NCBI GenBank assembly: GCA_009733775.1
Contig: WOGZ01000104.1
Span: forward strand, 40,512 to 104,511
Direction: 5' to 3'
Length of the DNA: 64,000 nucleotides
From: Alectoria sarmentosa
Lineage: Eukaryota; Ascomycota; Lecanoromycetes; Lecanorales; Parmeliaceae
Shown here in pieces: positions 23,872-35,633 of the stretch (the stretch's first letter is position 1; each line of letters opens with the position of its first letter). A program made the translations under genes and the position numbers. The notes beneath the pieces were generated by a model. It was not told the DNA's origin and did not search any database. It was given only the letters and a program-made list of their open reading frames with translations.

Positions 23872-24402
23872 GGGTGTTGGGGTGATTGTGGGAGCGAAGA
23901 GGATGAAAAAGCTTGCTAAAGCACGCACCACATGGACGGACATAGGTGACATTGCTTGTGTACTAGAGGCACTCCCATGCTTGAGCTTGGAAATACCCAG
24001 AACAAAAAGTCAGTATCTCGTCAATGGATGGTAGGTCCCATTTTCACTTGTAAGGATTTGTGCATTGTGCAATAGTGATGTTGTGTCAAGCAAAGCTATG
24101 AGTCTCGAGTCCGTAAACGATAACCTCCCAACCACATCCATTCGTGCCTCATTCCTCCATTCCTTCGCTTCGTTCCTGCTCCTGTTACCAGAGCATTCTA
24201 CGAATGTTTCAGAGACTGCCACCCTGCTAAGTTGGCCCTCAAATAAATGATGCCATTGCACTCCGCCCTATCAAAATGATACTCGTCCGTTCCTCCCCGT
24301 ATCTAGCGAACCGTCACTGGTTCTGTTGGTGTTCTCGGCCATCTCGAAAATGTCGAATTAGCAGCGAAAGTAAATGTATCTGTAACTTCAGAAGAGACAA
24401 TT
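23872..24402. other. convergent intergenic region
   Basis: This is 3' DNA between LEA1 and PAT1. No domain-bearing frame, repeat or RNA gene was seen. Confidence 0.5.
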
Positions 24403-27144
24403 TTAACCATCAAGTAGATCAACGTCAAGCCCAATGGCTTGCATAAATAAATTAACATTGCTGCGTCTTTGGGATGCCATTTCCAGCGGCAGCGTCTTGC
24501 TCTGCTGCAAAGTCTCCATCACTCGATCCCTAGAGAGAGCTTTGTTAGTGACAACCCCTAATCCGAAATGCAGATTCTACTCACTTGACAGCGAGAACTA
24601 GTCTCTGCTGTTGCTCTGGATTCGCTCCACTTCCCGTCGCGGCTAGGAATTGCCACACGTATTGATCCTGTCCCGCGTTCACCGAGGCAGGGAAAACCTC
24701 TCCGAGCAAAGGCTCAAGAAGATCGAAAAAGCGATTGTAGATACCCAACCATTCATCCCAGGTCTGATCATCCGTAGCCTCAGTTGCCTTCACAATGGCT
24801 GCTCGGCTGAGAAGCATTGTCAAGACTTCCAGACCCACCCTCGTCCGAGCAACGGCGCTCAAGTTCACACGCTCTGTGACGAGACCTAGAAGGCCGATGA
24901 CTATGTTCAAGGGCGCTTCGGTAACATAAGAAAAGAGACTTGGCATCACAGCTTGCAGGAAGAGGTCAACCTGCTCTCGAGACGTTGGCGAGGGCTGAGC
25001 TCCGGGTTGAGCTTGACGAATAACATCTAGTATGTCGAGATGAACCATGATCATTGTCAAAATCGTGAGACGTTGGTTTTCGTCGATGTGATTGAAGATG
25101 CGCGGGATAGCTTTCTTGCCCTTTGGATAGGAAAGGAATGCAATGAATGGATGGAGAATAGCTGAGTCAGGCAAGATCGGCTCCGTGACCTTGAGATCTC
25201 TCCAAAGATTTTCATTTAGATCCTGGAAAGCCTGCTGCCAATCCATGACCTTTTGGACGGCAATTGGATCACTGTCTTCAGGAGGCGGCGGTGGTAGGCG
25301 GCGGTCGTGGTCTTCCATCCTCATTAGAGTCGAGTAGACTGCTTCGATATTCTTTAGAATGGCCTTGCGGTCGGTTGTATTCAAAGCTACTTGTGCTCTT
25401 TTACTACTTTGCTGATTGCTGACGTTGCTGCTGTCATGCCGCTTGATGTTGAGCAGTGGTTTGGGGGTCTTGGCATTGCTAAATGAGATCTTCCCCAAAC
25501 TGCCTTCAATAACCAGCTGCTTGTTCTTAGGCTTAGCCTTTGCGGCCTCCACCGCCCGCTGAACCTGCTGTTCCATTCGCTGCATGTGGCTGTCTCCTCC
25601 TCTCTGTCTCTTACCCATGCCACCTTGACGGCCACCAGTTCGGTATAGATAAGTCTGTGCAAAATTGCTGAGGGGCTGTTGTGGATTCTGTCTCGGCCTA
25701 TTCTCGATCTGATTATAGACTTGATAATAGAAATCTTCAGAGAGCGAGGCATCCGGGTCCTGCTCATTGGCGTTACCGGTGGCAGTCATCAATTGCTGCA
25801 GTTGGATTCGCGTAATGAAATTCTTGTCCTGGGGGGTCATGAGCCCGTTGCCCTTGGACAGTAAAAAGATCTTGTGATTGCGTTTTGCTCGTTTGGCTTC
25901 CTCAACCAGATATGCGTTACGCTCCTCGTCTGACAAGTGCATGATCTGACTTGGGTGATAAATAATTGGAGCAGGTACCTGCGCTCCATTCTGACCAGAT
26001 GGAGGCGCTCTTCGCTGTGGCTGCATCGGTAGTGCCTGTTCTGGAGGCCGAGGAGCGAATTGAGCTGACTGTCGATTCGGATTCTGCAGGATCTGGCGAG
26101 GCTGTGGTGATGCCTGGGCATCCGGAGCTTGGTATGGTGTATTTTGGCCTCGCTGTAGAATTTGCGCAGGAGCGGGGGCAACTTGAGGTGCCTGAGCGAC
26201 TGGGCTGGACCGCGCTGGTAATTCAACCTTTGATACCTGTGATGCCCTTACCACGTGATGAGCCGATTGAGGCCTCTGCTGGATACTGATTGGCGCTTGA
26301 GCAAAGTCTCCCAGTCGCGCGGCTTGTTCTGTCTCATGTCGGGACTGTGGCCTTTGCTGCGAGTAAGAAATCTGAGCTTGCTGTGGAGGTGCAACGTGGG
26401 GTGCTTGCTGCTGCATTGGGGGCATTGCGAAGGGACCTGAGGCTTGGGCTTGCTGCTGCGGTGCCAGGCTCGGACTAGGCCTCTTGGGTTGCGACCTCAT
26501 TGCAGCCTCTACCTCCTCCAAGCTCATCATCTTCTTAGCAGGTACACCGCTGGAGCTCGGTGGGTAAGAGGGTCCTGCCCCACGGCTGCTTCTTTTCGCT
26601 CCATAGTCTTCCGCGATTTGGGGAGGCCCTGTACCCCACAGACTAGCATCTACCTGCAAGTCTGGGATATATCCCGGATTTTTGTATGCCTCGTATCCTG
26701 TCTTGAAAGCCTTTGACGCATGCTTGGGGGAGCTTAAGGAAGCGACTACAACTTTTGAAGACGGTTGCTGATGGTTGTATCGTAGAGCTTCTTCGTTAAT
26801 AGCATCGGTGACCTTGGAGGTACTTCCATAGAAGTCGAAGTCTTTGCCAACGGATTTGGTGGTAATCCCGCCGCCACCAAAGGTGTCATCATTAAAATCA
26901 TCGTCGGCCTCTTGCAGTTGGTCACCCAGACCGTCATAAGTATCATCAAAGTCAATACTGTAATCGTAAGCTAGGCTATACATACCAACGGCAAACAGTC
27001 CACATACGCGTCATTGTCCTCCTGCCCCAAACCTTGATTCTGAGAGATGTTGGCAAATGGATCTGGAGCAGCCCCGAAGCCTGGAGCTTGAGCAGGATGC
27101 CCATGATCCTGAGGGCCCCGAGGATTGAGACCGAAGAAAGACAT
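24403..27144 (-). CDS. PAT1: Pat1, mRNA decapping activator / P-body protein
   Basis: Pat1 links deadenylated mRNA to Lsm1-7, Dhh1 and the decapping enzyme in P-bodies. Exons 27144-27008, 26957-24585 and 24529-24403 give about 878 aa. It starts MSFFGLNPRG, and the first intron (GTATGT...ACAG, 50 bp) joins EDNDA to IDFDDTYDGLGDQL. The middle is Gln/Pro-rich and disordered, as in all Pat1 proteins. The C-terminal helical fold begins near KQLVIEGSLGKISFS and continues with AILKNIEAVYSTLMRMED, KGKKAIPRIFNHIDENQRL and ILTMIMVHLDILDVI. The last short exon encodes DRVMETLQQSKTLPLEMA and ends LDVDLLDG. A stop lies directly beyond the second exon if the final intron is not removed. Confidence 0.92.
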
Positions 27145-27826
27145 TGGACTTGCGGGCTCGTGGCCAGACACTAAAAGCAGCCCTGAATGGTACAAGTAAG
27201 TGAGGGTAGTATGAGAGAAAGAGAAGCTTTTAGCGCAGCATTTGAAAGTTGTGAGATGGTCCCAGTTCGCACGCAAACAACAAGAAATATAGGAAAAGAG
27301 AAGAACTAGAGGAGAGAGTTTGCTCGAGAGATTTGTTGGTGAAAGGTGTAATTTGGATGTGGACGAGTACATGACGGTTTGTCAAGCTGTAGGTGGGTCT
27401 TCGGGCATCGGCAAAACCCTTCTCCCGTACATGGCGCTAAACCTTATCACTTAGCGTGCATTCTGCAAGCCCGAATTCTGGGATTAGATTCGTCACCCCT
27501 TGCGTGTTTGAAGATCATTTATCTCTCGTTGGTTGTTCACCCTCTTCATTAGACATGTTTCTCAGCAGCTCCTTGGTCCAATAACATACATTCTTCTCCC
27601 TCAAAGACCTTGAGTGACCTCCCTCGTGTACTTCTAGAGATGCACACCCGTCTTTGTTTCATCTAATCGTTTGCTTGCAGACATAGATTCTGCAGTCACC
27701 TACCTTGCAGTGGAAGCCACCCATAGCCCCAGGAGGCGGAAACGTGGGGACAGCGTCGAAGGTGTGCAATTGGCAGACAGAGCCAAAGGAGATCCGTCTT
27801 CGCCCAAGGGCGAGCAGTCCGTAGAG
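27145..27826. promoter_or_regulatory. divergent promoter region, PAT1 / mannosyltransferase
   Basis: About 680 bp separate the divergent starts, long enough for two promoters and leaders. Short frames are present but none has a recognised domain. Confidence 0.4.
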
Positions 27827-29243
27827 ATGGCGGCTGGCACGTCAAGGATATTGCGTTATGTTTTATTCGCTTTCTTCGTGGGTGTCGCTGTAGAACATTA
27901 TGTTTGCCCAAGCTGAATGTCATAGGGTGTCATGGTCCTTTATTTCATATCTTCTTCGTCAATACCCAAACCCGAAATGCCTGGTGGGTCGGGTTTCGAG
28001 AGATGGAAGGGCAAGAAAGACAAAAATAATGCTTCGGTGGGGAAAACCCCTACAGGTCCTCCTTCATCAGAGGACAAAGTTCTCGCTGCGGAATCTGGTT
28101 CGTCAAAGCCAATTGGGAAGCTCGAATCATCTGGCTTTTCAACAGGAGCAAAGATGAATGCTACATTTGTCTCGTTGACCCGAAATTCGGATCTGTGGGA
28201 TATTGCAGACTCGATTCGAAATGTGGAGGATCGCTTCAATCGAAACTATCACTACGACTGGGTTTTTCTCAATGACAAACCCTTCGATGAGACATTCAAA
28301 AAGGTTACTACCGCTTTGGTCTCTGGAACAGCGCGATACGGCTTAATTGGCAAGGAACATTGGTCATTCCCAGAGTTCATTGACCAGGATAAAGCGAAAG
28401 CCGTCCGAGAAGACATGGCAGAGCGAAAGATCATCTACGGTGACTCTATAAGCTACAGGCACATGTGTCGATTCGAATCAGGCTTTTTCTTCCGCCAGCC
28501 TTTGATGAACGAGTACGAATGGTACTGGCGCGTCGAGCCAAGTATCAAGCTATTCTGCGATATTGGCTTCGACCCGTTTGTGTTCATGGCGGAGAACAAG
28601 AAGATATACAGCTTCGTGATCAGTTTGTTTGAGTACGCCGAGACCATTCCCACGATCTGGGACAGTGCAAAAAAATTCATGAAAGTACACCCGGAGCACA
28701 TTCCTGAAGGCAATGCTATCGACTGGTTGAGCGATGACGGTGGAGAGTCCTACAACCATTGCCATTTCGTAAGTTGTTTCATGAGGCATCCAAGACCCTC
28801 GACTGATATAGGTAACTAGTGGTCCAATTTTGAGGTCGGTAACCTTAATTGGCTGCGATCGAAGGCCTACCTCGATTTCTTTGAAGTCTTGGATCAAGAT
28901 GGCGGTTTCTTCTACGAGCGATGGGGTGATGCGCCTGTCCACTCCATTGCCGCCGGTCTCCTATTGAAGAAGGAGGAAATACATTTCTTCGACGACATTG
29001 GTTACTGGCATGTTCCATTTACGCATTGTCCAACATCAGAGCAGAAGAGACTGGAGAACAAATGCCACTGCAATCCGAAAGACAACTTTGATTGGAAAGG
29101 ATATTCGTGTAAGTTTCTCGCATAAAAATTGGAACCACAGTGCTGCTCAATTTGGAATGCTGATAATCTCTACAGGTACGACGAAGTGGTTCGAAAAGAA
29201 TGAATTGAAATACCCTGAGGGCTGGGAAGATCAAAAAGACTAG
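27827..29243 (+). CDS. alpha-1,2-mannosyltransferase, KRE2/MNT1 family (GT15)
   Basis: Type II Golgi membrane enzyme that adds alpha-1,2-mannose from GDP-mannose to O- and N-linked glycans. Exons 27827-27877, 27926-28768, 28820-29108 and 29176-29243 give about 416 aa. The first 51-bp exon plus exon 2 builds the signal anchor (ILRYVLFAFF joined to GVMVLYFISSSS). Family motifs are NATFVSLTRNSDLWDI, DSIRNVEDRFNRNYHYDWVF and FLNDKPFDETFK, then YRHMCRFESGFFFR, YEWYWRVEPSIKLFCDI with the catalytic-region acids, YNHCHFWSNFEVG, FFYERWGDAPVHSIAAGL and PFTHCP. Length and order match KTR proteins. The GTGGGT donor of intron 1 is favoured because it gives a clean hydrophobic anchor. Confidence 0.93.
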
Positions 29244-29659
29244 ACTTCTTGGGGAAAACTCGAGGTCCCAGGATGTATTGTACACATTAATGCAAGGCGT
29301 CACGACTGGCTTTATGGGCGCAGGGGCACCCTAAGTGAGGTTTCAAGGGGTTGGGTTGCAACCGAAGCATTTGGCATAGCCTCGGCGCAGCGGAGGTTTG
29401 ATTATGATGTAAAGAAGCAGATTACTACAGAGGAATCTTTAACCACTGCCATTTCATCATGTGACCTCTGCCAGATTTGACTTAGGTTTCTCGTTGTTTG
29501 GTACAATCAACAGCATATGTACACGTCGTCATAATGGGCCATGGCTCACGGTCCTCCGCTGACTGCTGCTGTCGCCAAGAATAATCACATCCCCATCACT
29601 GGAACTCTCCAAATTCCCCGTCATCAAACCCAAGCTCTGCTGTCGTTCTCTCGACAGGC
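29244..29659. other. convergent intergenic region containing a duplicated NECAP 3' end
   Basis: No separate gene is present. The right part (29601-29659) is a second copy of the NECAP C-terminal coding segment lying beyond that gene's stop codon (separate entry). Confidence 0.55.
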
Positions 29660-29725
29660 TCACTGAAACTCTCCAAATTCCCCGTCATCAAACCCAAGCT
29701 CAGCTACCGTTTTCTCGACAGGCTC
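29605..29725. repeat. 64-bp tandem duplication of the NECAP 3' coding end
   Basis: The segment ctccaaattccccgtcatca at 29607 recurs at 29671, period 64 bp, and the similarity extends across the full unit to ctcgacaggctc. Read on the minus strand, the inner copy encodes the end of the protein (AELGFDDGEFGEFQ, then stop). The outer copy encodes almost the same peptide and its own stop, but lies downstream of the first stop and is probably untranslated. Confidence 0.85.
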
Positions 29726-30475
29726 AAACCCTCTACTCCTCCTCTTCTCCGCCCTTACGTCCTGAGCGCTGGGCGGAGGTGCCAGCATCGGCATCGCTCC
29801 TCCCCCACCTCCCTTCTCTGACGGGCCGGGCGGCGGTTTTATAGAAAAGAGCGCATTTTCCACCACTCCACTCCCTTCAGCTCCTGCATCATCATCTCTA
29901 GCTTTCCTCCTCCCCTTTCTCCCAATATCAACCACGATAGTCTGCCCCTCCTTTAACCCATAATCCTTCTTCACCTCCGCCTCCGCCTTCGCCTTGGCCG
30001 CGCTCTTCCTTTCCGACGCCGTCTCCAACCCCAAAACCTTCCTGCACTCCTGCAGACAAATCCCAAAATCAATCGCCTCCCCCCTCTCCTCAAAGCCAAT
30101 CCCCAACGTAGCCTTCATGCCCCCGTCGCCCGCCACCCTGATCGCAAAGAACCGACTGCTATCGAGCACCGCCTCTACAGTCCCGGCATCTGTATACGGC
30201 GCCTTTGCGAACAGTTCGCCCGTGGAGGGGTCTTCGAGGAGGATTTCCGTGCTCAGGGACTCCCCCGCTTCTTTGGGGAGGGGTATGGCGATTTCGATCA
30301 CGCGGAGGCGGCCGGTGAAGATTTGGCGCTTATTGTTGTCGGCGGTCCAGGCGGAGGCGGCGTAGCCTTTGTTGGAGGTAAGGGGCGGGATGTTGTAGAT
30401 GTGGACGGTGGATGCGATGAAGAGGACTCGCTGGATGGCGTCGGCGGGGTGCGGCGTGGGGGCGGAGGTTGTCAT
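29660..30475 (-). CDS. NECAP-like adaptin-ear-binding coat-associated protein
   Basis: NECAP proteins act in clathrin-mediated endocytosis through a PH-like (PHear) domain and bind AP-2. Single exon, 271 aa. The PHear domain covers roughly residues 14-160: IQRVLFIASTVHIYNIPP, GYAASAWTADNNKRQIFTGR, LRVIEIAIP, SSRFFAIRVAGDGGMKATLGIGF and DFGICLQECRKVLG, all in the family order. The tail has basic, Gly/Pro-rich and acidic stretches ending FDDGEFGEFQ. The short acidic Phe motif is typical of adaptor-binding peptides. The 3' end is duplicated just after the stop. The gene diverges from the DUF2235-GTPase gene. Confidence 0.9.
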   Translation of the reverse strand: MTTSAPTPHPADAIQRVLFIASTVHIYNIPPLTSNKGYAASAWTADNNKRQIFTGRLRVIEIAIPLPKEAGESLSTEILLEDPSTGELFAKAPYTDAGTVEAVLDSSRFFAIRVAGDGGMKATLGIGFEERGEAIDFGICLQECRKVLGLETASERKSAAKAKAEAEVKKDYGLKEGQTIVVDIGRKGRRKARDDDAGAEGSGVVENALFSIKPPPGPSEKGGGGGAMPMLAPPPSAQDVRAEKRRSRGFEPVEKTVAELGFDDGEFGEFQ

Positions 30476-31092
30476 GGGGGTAGTGGGAGGGGATAGTTCG
30501 AGATGGGTTCTAGTATCTCAGGCCATAGGGGAATATGGAGGAAGTAGCAATCGGAGCGCAATGGAGACACAATGATGAAGTAGACCCTTATCGAGATGTG
30601 CCAGCAGCTCTTGGCCTTGGCCCGAGGCCCACTGATAAAGAAGACGGAAACTTGTCCCCAGCGGAGAGCTCTCCTAGGGCTGCCGCTTTTAAGCGAGTAA
30701 AATAATGGGCCGCCCGTCCCGGCGGTACCGGCTCATCTCACCGGACGATTTATGTTACCTTCTCCACTATATTCATTTTCGAATCTCCCTTTCATACTTT
30801 ATACTTATGGGCTGGCTAAGAGGTCCTAGAGAGAGGTGAAGACAATGGTCACAAGTAGGGATCTCACTAGGCGAAGGATGGCATCAAAGATAGTATGAGG
30901 TATACGAGGAACACGGGGGAAGGACTAGATTCTTGTTTGGGGATCGACGAGGCTGAAGAATTGGGGCGATGATGCAGTGTTCGTTTTTAGCCCTATGTAG
31001 CCCATGATGCCATCGTCCTTGATCTGTCCCACCGACTTAGGCCCTTCTTTCATCGAAGACTCGCTTGAAATACCAACAGCAGGTCCTGTAAC
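30476..31092. promoter_or_regulatory. divergent promoter region, NECAP / DUF2235-GTPase
   Basis: About 620 bp lie between the divergent start codons. No specific motif was recognised and no gene is supported. Confidence 0.4.
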
Positions 31093-34000
31093 ATGGCCAG
31101 TAACGTGATCGCTGCCTCCCTACCAACACGATGGATCGCTTGCGTTGACGGGACTTGGTGCACTCCAGATGGGGCTTATGGTTTGCCACATTTTCCTAAC
31201 TGGACATTCAAAGGAGTAGTGCTGACTCTATACTTGAAAGGCAATAGACATAACAACATCAGCAATATATACCGTATATGCGCCAGCATTAAAGTTGGGG
31301 AATGTGTGGATGAAAGCTCTGGCTTCAGAATCGATCAGGTGCGGTGATGAGTAGATAGATAGAAGTTGTGGCTATCAGCCTCTCTTAAGACCAGCAGTTG
31401 ACCAGACTCCTTTCCAGCGAAAGAAATACTACAATGGAATTGGTTCGGAAAAAGAAATTGCTGTGCTAAAGAGACTGGAGGCCGGTGCATTTGGCAGCGG
31501 CTTCTCAGAGCAGATCCGTGAGGTTTACAAGGTACGTCTGAGCTCGCCAATACACGCCCACTAACGCTAGCATTCTAGGATTGTTGTATGCTTCCAGATC
31601 ACCCTCAGAATGAAATCTGGCTTTTTGGCTTTAGCCGAGGAGCTTGTGAGTTGGTAGTACAAGATATGACACGTCAGTCAGATATCCTGACAAGCTCCAG
31701 ATGTCGTGCGAGCTGTAGCTAGCTTGTTACATCACATTCGAGCCTTGATATCAGCCAGCACCCCAGATTTTGATAAGGATTTTAAGCACGCATTACAAGT
31801 GTACCGGTCTTCAAGAGGGAATTCCAAAGTTGAAGAGGTCGGTCAGGTAAATTACCATTGTGTTTTCAATCCTATGGAGAACTGCTGACCGTCGCTGTTA
31901 ATAGATACATCAACTGCTGTAAGGGCTCAGTCGACTAAGAGGATGTTCTGAGTTGACTTCGTCGAAGAGCAGGATATACACGCAAGGCCCCGAGGATCCA
32001 ATTTGTTGGCGTCCTCGATACTGTAAAGGCTTTAAATGACGGATCGCTGTACGAGACATCGTTCAATGACTCCATACAGCATCTACGCCATGCTCTAGCA
32101 CTCAACGAGGATCGTAGAGCCTTTCAGCCAGAATACTACTTTCCAGACTACAAGCGCTTACCACTCGCCAGGCGGAGCATTGTCCAGGCGTGGTTCGTCG
32201 GAGCACACATTGACATTGGGGGTTCGGCTGCAAAAGATGGCCTAGCTCTCTACCCTTTACAATGGGTGCTGATTGAAAGCCGTAAAAAGGGCCTTGAACT
32301 GGAGTTTGACGGGTCGTTCGGTAATCGAGCCAAGATTGATGATCCCTTGAAACTTGTTTTTCCGTCATACGAGTCTGAAGGCAAGGGGGCCAATATGTCA
32401 ACTTTCACGGTGAAGAATGATCTGAATAATGATATGCAAGATCTTCGTCGAGTCCATGGGCTTCCCAGGTACGAAACGCGATATGCAATTCATCTCAATC
32501 AGTCAAAACGCCCATGGATGCGGAAGGAACCAAGGGCGGCGTTTAATAAAGAGGGTACTCTCAAGGGCTACTGCGAATATGGTTCGATCCCCCATCTTTT
32601 GCCACTGCAAGCATACAGAGGCTGATTCTCAGGAACAAAGCGGCGCAAGGCACCACTCTGCATCCCTCAGTGTATTTGATATTTGACGAATACAGCAACG
32701 TGTTCCTCGATTCTAAGGCTCTCTCCTTTCGCAACGACATCGAGGAATTGCGAAGTACGGTGCTAGTCAAGGATGTCTTCTGGAGTGAGAGGGAGACGGT
32801 TGATATTGAAGAGCCTGGAGCTATTCGCATTCTTGTTTGCGGGAATACGGGCGTGGGCAAGTCAACGTTGATCAATGAGGTTTTTGGAGAAGAAGTCGTA
32901 AGACCTGCGTTTCAAAGATCCTCTCCCGTCGCTGACCGCGATACTCGCAGACCAAGGCTTCGGAACGTGCACGTGGAATCCACGACGTTAAGCATCCAAT
33001 CATTTTTCAAAATCGTCCTGACTTGATCCTTCACGACTCAGGGGGTTTTGAGAGTGGGGGCGATAAGGAGTTTCAGCAGGTCAAAGAGTTCATAATTGAA
33101 ATGTCGAATGCGACTGAAATGAAGGACCAATTGCATGTGATATGGTTCGGCAACAGGATTCCCTCCCTATTCCCTTATGCCAAGACTAATAATGAGTTGA
33201 TAGGTTCTGCATAGAGATGAACAGCCCACGCGTCCAACAAAAAGCAGCTATCGATTTTTTTACTATCGTCTCGCAAAATTCGGAGATTCCGATTGTGGTA
33301 GTTCAAACAAAGAAAGACGAATTTTGGGACTTACAATTTGGCAAAGCCTGGAAGAAGTTTGTCAATTTGGCAGAGATGGAAGCGTACGCCGACGAGGAGC
33401 TTCGTAAACGTATGGTCTTGATAGAAGAGGAGCTTTCAGATATCAAAGATGGAAGATGCGACTCCGTTGTTGCCGTCTCGAAAGGTGCGTAACGCTATTG
33501 CCAACGCGAAGAGTGACAAGGCTAAGGTCGACCGGATAGAGGACCACCATTCCATCCAAGTACTCACCGAAGAAACCGCGCGCTGCATTGATCATGAAAA
33601 GGTTCGCATGTTGTACATTGCTGCCCAGGTTGCGCGCATCGATCTTAAAGTCGACTTAGCAGTGACAAAGACGATGCAAATTTTCAAGCGAATCCTCAAA
33701 AGCGCTAGCGGCGTGTCTGCCGTCCCGCTCGGTAATACCACAATTCGAATTACTGTCGCTGTGGTTGTTTGCAAAGCTGTCGTCAACGCCTTCGGTGTGC
33801 CATCCGTCACCGCAGCTACAGTCCAACAGATCGTCAGAAATGTCATCTGGGATGATATGGGCCGCAACTCCAGTGTCTTGTTGGCTGAATTCATAGCGTT
33901 CGTTGGATTGTTCGGAACCATCTGTCTCGTCGGAATGCCCGTATTCCTTGCAGCCGGCGCTCTAAACACCCCCATCATTATCCCAGCTACGGCAGAATTA

Positions 34001-34288
34001 CTGCTGATGCTCTCTTGCGATATCATCCTCATCCTGATAAGGGCCTTCAAGGATTGCACACACCAATGTCTTGGCCAGCCACTCAAGAAGGATGTTGAAA
34101 AAGCCGCTCTGGCGTATCGTCAGTTCGCCAAGCAGGTCCACCAGGAGATCAAAGACCTGATTCCAAAGTTCAATATCATCGAAGTCTTCGAGGTTGCAAA
34201 GATTCAAATCGGCGTGGAGAAGATACTTCAGAAATATACGCAGCTCTTTGTTGAACAGTCAGAGGTCGGAGCAAGTCAGCATGGTTAG
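31093..34288 (+). CDS. DUF2235 alpha/beta hydrolase fused to a P-loop GTPase domain
   Basis: Ten exons can be read in one frame to give about 870 aa. The N-terminal half is a DUF2235 (Tle1-like hydrolase) domain: WIACVDGTWCTPDG, then GNRHNNISNIYRI, the nucleophile elbow IWLFGFSRGAYVVRAVA near residue 121, APRIQFVGVLDTVKALNDG, and AHIDIGGS with a conserved Asp. A linker (TLHPSVYLIFDEYSNVF) leads to a GTPase near residue 435: IRILVCGNTGVGKSTLINEVFG (P-loop), ILHDSGGFESGG (G3), VVVQTKKDEF (G4). The C-terminal 280 residues are helical with hydrophobic segments. The enzyme domain could hydrolyse phospholipid, by analogy with Tle1 effectors, and the G domain could switch it. That is inference. Introns include 32582-32640, 32898-32950, 33145-33203 and 33485-33539. 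The intron at 31842-31969 is the least certain join. Confidence 0.82.
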
Positions 34289-35633
34289 ATCAGGGGAGCA
34301 AATTCTCTCGTGTCTCTTCTATGGAGATTGAAAAGGCTCAAAAAGCTAGGTGATATGCATGAGAAATGGGTCTCGCAGCCTTGTTCTAGTACTCTGCATA
34401 TGTCGATATTGTTGAGGTCATGCAAACGAAATCAGTCTTCGCACGTAAGACAATTCATCTGCATTCATTATATGTTGCAGTTGCTCGGCTGCTGCTACTT
34501 AGTAGGAGGCCGTCTTTAACCATTGAAACCACTTCTCAAAGCACTGTAGCTTGGAGCATTTGGATTCGCTCGGCAGCCGGAGATGATGGAAAAGCGTGCG
34601 ATCAGCAAAGGACGTACCAAGGCTTTGCCTAGATTGTATTGAGATGGGATCATGTTATAAAATGGGAAACCGGTGCCAGAATCGCTATGACAGAAGAAAT
34701 GTACCCTGATCTCACCCACAACCAGGTCTAGGGTGACCGCCGCCTTATTGCCGCGCGCCCCAACGAGGGTGTGACTATCTTGCCAAGCTTCAAGGAATGT
34801 ACCCCAGCCTCACCCCCTCGACGCCCCATCAGTTTTGGACCGAACGCCGCTCTCAACAAACTCAGTGAATCAGAACCTTGGCAAATAGCTGCTACCTTTC
34901 TTAACGGAAGAATTACGGAGTCTCTACGGAGATTGACACCTAAAGTCCTACACCCGGGCTAAGACTCTCGATATCCTTGATACGCTTAGCCTTCTCGGCA
35001 AATTTCCTGCGGGGACCGTTTTATAGTGATTCCAGCACCTATTCTTCACGTAGCCACGTTCTGGGCTCGCGGTCCTCCGCTTCATTGCCTTACCGGCAAG
35101 GTATTTCCCTTGGTGTATCTTCTGGCTAAAGCCGCCGAACGCCCCCCCAACGACATCTTTCTTGAAGTTCAGCAGTGCCACTTCCGCGTAGACGTCTTCG
35201 ATCTTCGCTGATTATACATGGGTATCATGGCTCTTCAGGAGGAGTTAGATCAACGATGTTGGCTGCGTCTCGTTTGGCTATAATGCTACGGACGGAGGCT
35301 GTAGATCAGCCTCTCAGTGAGATGGATACCTTGAGGCCCCTCATGATGCACAAAGTGAAAGGCCGCAGAGGCAGGGACATAGTAGAGCAGAGAAATTCGC
35401 GGAAGAGGTGACAGGGACGAAAGGATCGCAGAAAATTGACTGGCTTGGTGGAACCAGGATTGCTTTCGCGAGCCGCGAAAATCAATACAACGGCAGATGG
35501 GGTTAGGCATACGCAATTATCGCTTTGTGACCCTTCGGTTCGATATGAACATGATGGTTGAACAGACTCGCTAATGACTGTATTCTAGGACAAACCTCAG
35601 CGATATTGCCCTCCTCAGCTCAGGAGGACCAAA
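34289..35633. other. intergenic, no supported gene
   Basis: 1.3 kb with only short frames. Around 34770-35210 some frames look weakly coding-like but are broken by stops and match nothing I recognise. They may be a decayed gene. Confidence 0.35.
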
